Origin: Acidobacteriota bacterium
Lineage (GTDB): Bacteria; Acidobacteriota; Blastocatellia; RBC074
Direction of reading: 5' to 3'
Assembly: GCA_016196035.1 (NCBI GenBank)
Contig: JACPYM010000022.1
Coordinates: 124,001 to 188,000, forward strand
DNA: 64,000 nucleotides
The position numbers and the translations under genes are program-made. A model generated the notes under the pieces. That model did not search any database, had not been told where the DNA came from, and saw only the letters and a list, made by a program, of their open reading frames with translations. This document shows positions 43,788 to 50,576 of the stretch, in pieces; positions within the stretch are counted from its first letter, which is position 1; the number at the start of each line of letters is the position of its first letter.

Positions 43788-46700
43788 TCACGGCAACGGC
43801 CTCACAAAAACACCATTGCCATTTGTGCCTGCAAACAAATTGTTGCCGCTGACAGCAAGCGTGAAGACGACCAGATTGGTCAATCCTTCATTGAATCCTG
43901 CCCAATTCGCGCCGTTGTCAGTCGTGCGATAGACGCCGCCAGTTGTTCCGGCAAACAAGGTCGTGAAATTCACAGTCAGGGAGAGAACAATCTGATTGCC
44001 TATGCCGTTGTTGATTTGTGTCCAATCCGCCCCGTTGTCAGTTGTGCGGTAGACGCCATTGCCATCTGTCCCAACAAATATATTTGTGCCACTCACGGCC
44101 ATGGAACGAACACGCCGATTGCTCAGGCCATTGTTGACCGGTGTCCAATTTGTGCCGTTGTCGGTCGTGCGGTAGACACCGCCAAAAGTTCCAGCAAGCA
44201 GGGTCGTACCGCTTACTGCTAAGGCATAAACAAACTGATTGTCCAGGCCGTTGTTGATCTGTGTCCAATTCGCGCCATTGTCGGTTGTACGGTAGACACC
44301 GCTGCTATTTGTCCCGGCAAACAAGGTCGTGCCGCTCACGGCCAGTGAGAGAACAATCTGATTGCTCAGGCCATTGTTGATCTGTGTCCAATTCACACCA
44401 TTGTCGGTTGTGCGATAGACGCCATTGCTATTTGTCCCAGCAAACAAGGTCGTGCCACTCACAGCCAGAGAGAAAATAAACTGATCGCCCAAGCCGTTGT
44501 TGACTGGTGTCCAATTGTTACCCCCATTTGTTGAACGAAAGACGCCACCCCCCACAGTCCCAGCGTACAAAGCTCCGCCACTGACAAGCAAAGAACTAAT
44601 AGTCCTCGCATCCCCAGTGGGGCCAGTCGTCATCCATTGCGCCGCTATTCCACCGTTGATCGTAATTGCCACCGTCTTCGTATCACTCCCCACCGGCACC
44701 CCGTTATCACTCACCCCAAAACTCACTGTCACACTCCCCACTTGATTCGCACTCGGCGTCCACGTAAAGCGCCCCGTCGTTGCGCTCGTCTGGCTAAACG
44801 CCGCGCCGCTCGGCAAGCCTGTCGCCGTCAGCGTCAACGGCTGCTCCACATCTGGGTCAACCGCAAAAACATTGAATGCGAGTTGCTGCCCCACCGTCGC
44901 TGTTTGCGCGGGCGGCACGGTCAGCACTGGTGGACGGTTGCGATTGACCGTCACGGCGACGGTTTGCGTCGTGACGGCATTCTGGCTGTCGGTCGCGCGC
45001 AACGTCAGCGTATACGCGCCCGCCGTATTCGCGCCCGGTGCCAGGCGCAAGTTGAAGACGTTCTGCAACGACACAATCGTGGCAAAGGTCGCGCCGCTCA
45101 CCGTCACCGTCACCGTTTGATTCGGGTCGGGATCGCTGACCAGCAGCGGGATGTTGCGCGTCTGGCCTTCGGTGACGGTCAGCAACGGCGGCGCAATCAG
45201 CGTCGGTGGCAGGTTGGGCTGCGTCGTGGGCGAAGGCAGCACCAGATCGGGCGTCACGCGCGTCAGTCCATTCACCACAGCGGCGATGTTGTTGCGCGTC
45301 ACGCGGTCGGTGCGGCCCGTGGGGCGCGTGAAGCTGGCTTCGAGACTGATTTGGTTGTTGCCGTTGACGGCCACATTGCGCAGCGTGAAGCTGCCATTGC
45401 CGTCAGTGAACGTTTCTTGTCCGCTGACTCTGACCAACGCGCGGCGCACCGGCGTTACGTTGTCGCTATCCACGACACGGCCCGTGACGGTGGTCAGCGC
45501 GCGCGGTAATGCGGCAAAGTAAATGCTGGTTTCGGTGATCGCATTCGCGCCCGTTTCGATGCGCGTGCCATCAGCGGATACGGTGGCCGCGCCTACGTCA
45601 ACGAATTGGCCGAGCGTTGCGCTGCCCGTAGTTTGATCGAGTTTGTAAAGCCGTGCCTGTGCATTGGCGGGCAGGCCGTCGGGATTCGGAAAAATCAGTT
45701 TAGCGCCGGGCGTGAGCTTGACCCCAAAGGGCGAAAGTTGCGCGATGGCCGAACTGAACACACCGGCAGGAAACGGCGCGGGCGTGCGGCTGTTGGAAAC
45801 CAGCGTCAAGTAAAGGCGGCCCGCCATCACGCCGGGCGGGAACACACCCGTGATGTTGTCGGGGAAGCTGAACGTGAGGCCGTTGGTGCTGATGCTGCCC
45901 GTCGGTGCGAGCACACGTTGCGCTGTCGCTACGTTTTCAACCACGCCTTCAGCCGTGCCGCCGGTTTGCGTTTGTATCGAAGCGGCCACGCCAGTGATGG
46001 GTTGCAGCGCTGCGGTGGCTTGCAGGTTGTCGCGATTGGCGGTGGCTGTGGCGAGTTTGCTGTAAGGCTGAATCGCCGGTGTCAGCGGCAGTTTTGACGG
46101 ATCAAGTTTGAGCACGCCGAAACCGGCGCTCACATCACGCAGCAAATAGGTGCCGTCATTGCGCGTCGCGGTTTTGATTGCGCCGTAGCTGACTTCGACG
46201 CCGGGCAGCGGGTTGCCATTGGTGTCGGTGACTAGGCCGCTGATGGTCGTGCGCAAAGCGACGTTGTTGGTGCTCGCGCCTTCGCCTTGTGTCGAACGCA
46301 CGGCAATACGCCCCGTTTCCGCGCCATAAGGCACGCGCACGACCAATTGCATGGCCGTGGCGGATTCAATCGCCGTGGTTTCGAGGCCGTTGATGAGCAC
46401 CAGATTGTTAGCCGAAAAACCGGTGCCATTGATCGTGAGCGTTTCGCCTGCCGTCGCCAGCGCGGGCGTAAAGCTGGTGACAGTGGGCGGATTCGCACCC
46501 GTCGTACCCGCGATTTCGATTTCGGTTTCGTTGGAGGCGAAGCCGCCGCCCAAGACCGTGAGCTTCACTCGCCCGCGTCCAAGCAAGGCGCGCGGCACTT
46601 CGACGTTGATTTGGTCTACGCCCGCCAGGCTGCCTTGTTTGGCGGCAAAGCTGGGCGTGGTTTCGATCCCGCCAATCAGCACGCGCACGTTTTCGGCGAC

Positions 46701-47426
46701 GCCATTGCCACTGTTGCCATCGCTGTTGGGCAGGTTGCGAATGCCGCAAAGAAACAACATCAAGAACACACGCTCGCCGGTCGGGCCCAGATTGATCGCT
46801 TTGGTCGTCCAGCGATTGTTGATGAGTTGCGCGATGGTCTCGGTGGTTTGCGCGTTGTTGGCCGCAACGCGCAAGGCGATGGCGGCGGGGACGCCCGCGC
46901 CGTTGGCATTGGCCGTGAAAATGGCAGGAGCCGCGTTGGTGATAGTCAGCTTGCCAGAGTGCGTGAGCGTGCCGTTGCGCAACACGTTGATGATCGCTTC
47001 GCCCGCAGTGGTGCCGGGTGGAATCAGGTAGTTGACCTGCCCCGCCGAAACAAAGAACAAGCCCGCGTTGACGCCGTTGACGGTGACCGCGACGCCGCCC
47101 AGCGTAGTTGGCAATGGTGTTGTCGTGGCCGTGGCGTTGCCGGGCGCGAGGTTCGTGCCGAAACCGGCGGCGATGCCTTCAGGTGTGAGTGCGGTTTCAA
47201 AACTGGCGGCAGAGATCGAACTGAGGGGCGGCGAGGTTTGCAACGGCGCAGTCAAGCCGTGCAAGCGGCTGCCGAAACTAAACGCGGCAAGCAACGACAG
47301 GCAGATAAACGAAAGCGCGAAAGCGCGAAAGCGCGAAAGCGCGAAAGCGCGAAAGTATGGATGGGATATTGTGGCATTGCTGAAAACCTCCTGTTGGCGT
47401 CGGCGTGAATGGCGATTCCGATACAA
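43788..47426 (-). CDS. Large secreted surface protein: TIGR03437, IPT/TIG, Ig-like domains and BNR-like propeller
   Basis: Up to 1212 residues. The frame has a signal peptide (ALSFICLSLLAAFSFGS), a TIGR03437 domain (FGTNLAPG, FFVSAGQVNYLIPPG, NANGAGVPAAI), an IPT/TIG-like part (TSFTPALATAGETLTINGTGF), carboxypeptidase-like and Ig-like repeats (LPGVEVSYGAIKTATRNDGTYL, PPVLTVPPAQTATVGQQLAF), and seven about 41-residue blades with the unit G-V-Y/F-R-T-T-D-N-G-x-N-W (last one incomplete). The start is unresolved. The best ribosome site plus ATG (47387-47392, ATG 47377) is out of frame because of an octamer tract at 47310-47355, leaving only a TTG at 47426 in frame. Probably an adhesin or envelope protein. 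Confidence 0.85.
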   Translation of the reverse strand: MYRNRHSRRRQQEVFSNATISHPYFRAFALSRFRAFALSFICLSLLAAFSFGSRLHGLTAPLQTSPPLSSISAASFETALTPEGIAAGFGTNLAPGNATATTTPLPTTLGGVAVTVNGVNAGLFFVSAGQVNYLIPPGTTAGEAIINVLRNGTLTHSGKLTITNAAPAIFTANANGAGVPAAIALRVAANNAQTTETIAQLINNRWTTKAINLGPTGERVFLMLFLCGIRNLPNSDGNSGNGVAENVRVLIGGIETTPSFAAKQGSLAGVDQINVEVPRALLGRGRVKLTVLGGGFASNETEIEIAGTTGANPPTVTSFTPALATAGETLTINGTGFSANNLVLINGLETTAIESATAMQLVVRVPYGAETGRIAVRSTQGEGASTNNVALRTTISGLVTDTNGNPLPGVEVSYGAIKTATRNDGTYLLRDVSAGFGVLKLDPSKLPLTPAIQPYSKLATATANRDNLQATAALQPITGVAASIQTQTGGTAEGVVENVATAQRVLAPTGSISTNGLTFSFPDNITGVFPPGVMAGRLYLTLVSNSRTPAPFPAGVFSSAIAQLSPFGVKLTPGAKLIFPNPDGLPANAQARLYKLDQTTGSATLGQFVDVGAATVSADGTRIETGANAITETSIYFAALPRALTTVTGRVVDSDNVTPVRRALVRVSGQETFTDGNGSFTLRNVAVNGNNQISLEASFTRPTGRTDRVTRNNIAAVVNGLTRVTPDLVLPSPTTQPNLPPTLIAPPLLTVTEGQTRNIPLLVSDPDPNQTVTVTVSGATFATIVSLQNVFNLRLAPGANTAGAYTLTLRATDSQNAVTTQTVAVTVNRNRPPVLTVPPAQTATVGQQLAFNVFAVDPDVEQPLTLTATGLPSGAAFSQTSATTGRFTWTPSANQVGSVTVSFGVSDNGVPVGSDTKTVAITINGGIAAQWMTTGPTGDARTISSLLVSGGALYAGTVGGGVFRSTNGGNNWTPVNNGLGDQFIFSLAVSGTTLFAGTNSNGVYRTTDNGVNWTQINNGLSNQIVLSLAVSGTTLFAGTNSSGVYRTTDNGANWTQINNGLDNQFVYALAVSGTTLLAGTFGGVYRTTDNGTNWTPVNNGLSNRRVRSMAVSGTNIFVGTDGNGVYRTTDNGADWTQINNGIGNQIVLSLTVNFTTLFAGTTGGVYRTTDNGANWAGFNEGLTNLVVFTLAVSGNNLFAGTNGNGVFVRPLP
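47310..47355 (-). repeat. Octanucleotide tandem repeat (CGAAAGCG, 5.75 copies) in the signal-peptide coding region
   Basis: On plus five full CGAAAGCG units and a six-base remainder. On the coding (minus) strand it reads CGCTTTCG. The unit length is not a multiple of three, so each gain or loss shifts the frame. Confidence 0.9.
47377..47392 (-). promoter_or_regulatory. Ribosome site AGGAGG and ATG out of frame with the surface-protein gene
   Basis: AGGAGG (47387-47392) is followed after nine bases by ATG (47377). From this ATG the frame goes through the octamer tract and meets TGA after 41 codons. Removing one octamer would join it to the large open frame and give a normal signal peptide. 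Confidence 0.75.
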
Positions 47427-47602
47427 GCTGGAACCGAGGTGCTTGGGGCGAGCGGGAAAATACCTTGGCGTTCAGCAACAGTCAATCCGATTTTAGGCGC
47501 ATCGGGGATTCATTCGCCTCGCGTTCGGGGCTTTGCCTGTAGTCCAGTGAAGCTGAGCCTGCGCGTAATTAAAACTCAAGCCTGCAAGCAGTTGAAGAGG
47601 CA

Positions 47603-47715
47603 GGGCCGCCTGGGTACGCACCGCTTCCAGCGTGCAGTCGTCAAGTCGGAGCCGCTGGCCGACACCGTAATCTGCCCAGTCTGCACGCTGGAAGCGATGC
47701 GTACCCAGGCGGCCC
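47603..47715. repeat. 35-bp inverted repeat with one mismatch
   Basis: Arms 47603-47637 and 47681-47715 are complementary at 34 of 35 bases, separated by 43 bases. It fills most of the more than 300-base gap between the surface-protein start and arsR, in which no gene is seen. Confidence 0.85.
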
Positions 47716-47749
47716 GCGCTTTCCACAGTACGCACGGGCTTCACTTAGT

Positions 47750-48193
47750 TTATGCGGCAGCGGCCGTGCCTGGCCCTTTGTCACGTGCCGCGCGGCTGGT
47801 CAATTTTACGATGGGTTGGGCAGCGCAAACCTTGCGCAATTTGGTGAGATCGCGCTGCATCTCTTCCGCTTCACTGCAACAGGTGTTCAGGCAATCCAAA
47901 ACGCGCCGCGCGTGTTCTGACAGCGCGTCAGTCAAGCGGTAATGCACCCAGAGGCCGTCTTTGCGGTCGTTGATCAGACCAGCGCGTTTCAGATAAGCGA
48001 GATGGCGCGAAACCTTGGGCTGATTGGCGCCGAGCACATCCACCAAATGACAGACGCAAACCTCGCCTTCGCGGGCCAGCAGATGCAACAGCCGCAAGCG
48101 CGTCTGATCGGCGCAGGCTTTCAATAAGGCGGCCATTTGTTGCGGCCATTGGCGGGTTTTGGCGTCAAGCGCTTTCTTTGCAGTTTCCGGCAT
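47750..48193 (-). CDS. arsR: ArsR/SmtB-family metalloid-responsive repressor
   Basis: 147 residues. ADQTRLRLLHLLAREGEVCVCHLVDVLGANQPKVSRHLAYLKRAGLINDRKDGLWVHYRL is the ArsR winged helix. The C-V-C pair (Cys46 and Cys48) at the start of the recognition region matches the As(III)-binding site of classical ArsR (here without the third Cys seen in E. coli). It is divergent from arsI. A C-terminal tail rich in Ala/Lys has no clear role. Confidence 0.9.
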   Translation of the reverse strand: MPETAKKALDAKTRQWPQQMAALLKACADQTRLRLLHLLAREGEVCVCHLVDVLGANQPKVSRHLAYLKRAGLINDRKDGLWVHYRLTDALSEHARRVLDCLNTCCSEAEEMQRDLTKLRKVCAAQPIVKLTSRAARDKGPGTAAAA

Positions 48194-48246
48194 GCACTAC
48201 CTCTTTGAAAAAAAATCGCGCCGAAAGTAAATTCGGCTTGACGAAT

Positions 48247-48263
48247 ATACTCACTGACAGTAT
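48247..48263. promoter_or_regulatory. Palindrome ATACT-N7-AGTAT in the arsR-arsI intergenic region
   Basis: Five-base arms around CACTGAC, between the divergent arsR and arsI starts. Its place and AT-rich arms make it a candidate ArsR operator or a promoter box. Inferred only. Confidence 0.45.
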
Positions 48264-48343
48264 CTTGCACCTGCATACGGCAAGGCGAATGTAGCCTAGC
48301 ATAACCAAGGACGACTTTTGAAACCGAATTTGGAGGGAAGCTT

Positions 48344-48811
48344 ATGAAACCGAAACTGCATGTGGCCTTGAACGTCAACAATCTGGCGGAATCACTGGCT
48401 TTTTATAAAGCTTTTTGGGGCGCTGAACCGGTCAAGGTGCGCACGGGTTACGCCAAGTTTGATTTGGACGAGCCGGGCGTAAACCTGACGCTGAACGAGC
48501 GGCCCGTCAAAGAGGCAGGCGGCCTCAATCATCTTGGCATCCAAGTGGGCAGCACGGATGATGTGTTGGCGACTAAGCTGCGTTGGAAAGCCGCTGGCTT
48601 GTTGACCGAAGATGAAATGCAAACGAATTGTTGCTATGCGATTCAGGACAAGGTCTGGGCGACCGATCCGAACGGGTATCGCTGGGAAGTTTTCGTCGTG
48701 CTGAAAGATCAATTGCCCGAAACCGCGACGAACACTCAGGCCACGGCGTGTTGCGCGCCGCTGGCGCAGCCGGTGCAATTGAGCGGGCTTGCGCAAGGAG
48801 CGGTGCAATGA
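48344..48811 (+). CDS. arsI: ArsI/CadI-family protein (C-As lyase type)
   Basis: 155 residues. A glyoxalase-fold enzyme: LHVALNV (His6), GGLNHLGIQV (His63) and RWEVFVVL (Glu115) form the iron site and NCCYAIQDKVWATDPNG holds the vicinal Cys96-Cys97 that bind trivalent organoarsenicals. The tail has a second CC (ACCAPL). In ArsI these split the carbon-arsenic bond of methylarsenite. GGAGGG precedes the start. It overlaps the following GNAT gene (ATGA). It is controlled presumably by the divergent arsR. Confidence 0.9.
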   Translation: MKPKLHVALNVNNLAESLAFYKAFWGAEPVKVRTGYAKFDLDEPGVNLTLNERPVKEAGGLNHLGIQVGSTDDVLATKLRWKAAGLLTEDEMQTNCCYAIQDKVWATDPNGYRWEVFVVLKDQLPETATNTQATACCAPLAQPVQLSGLAQGAVQ

Positions 48812-49257
48812 GCGGTGTTGTAACCATTCGGTCAGCCCACGACTCGGATTACGCCGAAGTGGCAGCGCTGCTTCACGCGGTCAGCTTGCCGGTGAATGGA
48901 GTGCAAGAGCATTTCGGCGATTTCCTGGTAGCCAGCGCTGACGCGGGTGAGTTGGTGGGCTGCGTGGGTCAAGAGCGTTACGGCGACGTAACGCTCTTGC
49001 GTTCATTGGCGGTCAACCCGGCGCACCAGGGGACGGGATTGGGCCGCGAACTCACGTTGGAATTGCTCTCAGCGGCGCGGGCTTATGGCATGCGCGAAGT
49101 CGTTCTATTAACCAACACTGCCGCTTCATTTTTCCAAAAGCATTTCGGGTTTGCGCCGGTTGAACGTGCCCGCTATGACCAGACGCTCGGCGCTTCGGTG
49201 GAATGGACGCTGCCGCGTTGTGCGTCGGCCATCTGCCTGATGTTGCCGCTGGTTTGA
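48808..49257 (+). CDS. GNAT acetyltransferase of arsenic loci (ArsN-like)
   Basis: 149 residues. VTIRSAHDSDYAEVAALL at the start, LRSLAVNPAHQGTGLGRELTLELLSAAR is the acetyl-CoA site (Q-x-x-G-x-G), and TAASFFQKHFGFAPVERARY is the conserved end. In ars operons ArsN2-type acetyltransferases detoxify arsenical antibiotics such as phosphinothricin-like arsinothricin. Substrate specificity is inferred from the gene order. Start overlaps the arsI stop by 4 bases. Confidence 0.82.
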   Translation: MSGVVTIRSAHDSDYAEVAALLHAVSLPVNGVQEHFGDFLVASADAGELVGCVGQERYGDVTLLRSLAVNPAHQGTGLGRELTLELLSAARAYGMREVVLLTNTAASFFQKHFGFAPVERARYDQTLGASVEWTLPRCASAICLMLPLV

Positions 49258-49336
49258 GCAACAATCAATGCAGTACAGGGGGCGGGTAGCAACTTGGTTC
49301 CTGCGCACGGGGTGGACAGCTTGTAACCATGTCGCT

Positions 49337-49434
49337 TGGATGTGCGACAAGCTGCCAGCTTGTCGCAGTCTCGACTGGCAGCCGATTGATTGAACGGCCA
49401 CGCCGCGACAAGCTGCCAGCTTGTCGCACATCCA
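49337..49434. repeat. Perfect 30-bp inverted repeat of a self-palindromic unit
   Basis: Arms 49337-49366 and 49405-49434 are exact reverse complements. Each arm contains GCGACAAGCTGCCAGCTTGTCGC, itself nearly palindromic, so each arm can fold alone as well. Between the ArsN-like gene and the next start. Confidence 0.85.
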
Positions 49435-49534
49435 GGTCGTTATCGTTCTCTGCACCCCATTGAACTTTGGCTGCGCTTTCGACGTAAGCTATGATCGCAA
49501 CGGCATGATTCAATCTTTTTTGGAGGAACCAGCG

Positions 49535-50383
49535 ATGAATAGCATCTTCGATCAAATGCGCGACGCGGCGCGGCGCAAGGCCGCCGAACTCGACGAAAAG
49601 TACGACCTCAAAACCAAACTCGAACAAGGCGTGAATACGGCGGGCGATTTGGCGCGCAAGGCGGGCGAGACGGTCAATGAGGCCGCCCAGGTCGCGCGCG
49701 CCAAAGCCACCAAAGTTGATGAAGAGTTGCGCGTGACCGAGAACGTCAAGACGGCCGCGAACAAAGCCGGCGAGACCATTCGTGAAGGCGCACAGACTGC
49801 GGAGCAAACCGCCCGCGACGAAAAGACACGCCTCTGGCTCAAAGACAATCCGGGCAAGGCGACATTCGTGACACTCTCTTTGGTAGCCGGGATTCGCGCG
49901 GGTTCAGCGTTGCCGGGCTTGGGCGCGACCGTGTTGGGTTCGACTATCGCGGGCAATTGGTTCTTTCATAGTGCGCTGCCGATAGTCGGAATGCGCAAAC
50001 TGATTGAGAGTTACACCGGCTATTTGAAAGAGCAGGAACAGCGTTTAGCAAATGGACAGATGGATGAGGCGGAACGGGCGCGGCTGGAATTTCAACGCAA
50101 CATGACCAAGTATGTGGGTGCGCCGTTGCTGGGCGCCTTTAGTGTGGCGGCGGGGGCGACGATGATCGGCTCGGCGCTCTCGGGCGCAACGGTGACGGGC
50201 TTCCCGCTAAACCTGATCATTGGCGGCAACCCATTGCTCAATGGCATCTGGTTCTTTGCCAATGGCGTGATCTGCATCAGCGAAGGCTACAAATTCTTCA
50301 TGATCGCGTTGGCCGATGAGGCCGAAGTGCAACGCGTGGTGCGCGAGATCAAAGGCTTGTTGCCAGCGGCAGCCACGGCGTAA
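49535..50383 (+). CDS. Membrane protein with long amphipathic N-terminal helix
   Basis: 282 residues. Residues 1-105 are a continuous charged Ala/Lys/Glu-rich helix (AARRKAAELDEKYDLKTKLEQGV, KAGETVNEAAQVARAK, AGETIREGAQTAEQTARDEK) of the type found in LEA- or apolipoprotein-like proteins. Residues about 106-145 and 195-260 have hydrophobic membrane segments (FVTLSLVAGIRAGSALPGLGATVLG; LGAFSVAAGATMIGSALSGATV; PLLNGIWFFANGVICISEGYKF). TGGAGGAA precedes the ATG. No family recognised; it may shield membranes during desiccation or other stress. Confidence 0.75.
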   Translation: MNSIFDQMRDAARRKAAELDEKYDLKTKLEQGVNTAGDLARKAGETVNEAAQVARAKATKVDEELRVTENVKTAANKAGETIREGAQTAEQTARDEKTRLWLKDNPGKATFVTLSLVAGIRAGSALPGLGATVLGSTIAGNWFFHSALPIVGMRKLIESYTGYLKEQEQRLANGQMDEAERARLEFQRNMTKYVGAPLLGAFSVAAGATMIGSALSGATVTGFPLNLIIGGNPLLNGIWFFANGVICISEGYKFFMIALADEAEVQRVVREIKGLLPAAATA

Positions 50384-50576
50384 TCGAAAGACTGCTTCAC
50401 CGCAAAAAAGCGCAAGAGACGCAAAAGGATTGCGGTAGTGGCGCAAAGAGGAGAGGTCTGGCCGCGGATGAACGCTGGAAAACGCGGAGCAGTCCTGTTA
50501 GCCAATTGAATTGCTCGGCGTCGGTCGGCGTTGATCTGCGGCGTGGCGCTCTCCCCATTGACCCACTACCGTTTCG
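50384..50576. repeat. Intergenic region with degenerate repeat words
   Basis: Contains short broken tandem words (CGCAAAAAAGCGCAAGAGACGCAA around 50400-50430; GCGGATGAACGC around 50464). They resemble decayed members of dispersed intergenic repeats. No gene is supported. Confidence 0.45.

Noticed and set aside
47310-47355. Octamer array considered as CRISPR
   Set aside because: The unit is 8 bases with no spacers; it is a simple tandem repeat in coding DNA.
46287-47408. 373-codon plus-strand frame opposite the surface protein
   Set aside because: Antisense to TIGR03437/IPT domains; translation is Arg-rich without family features.
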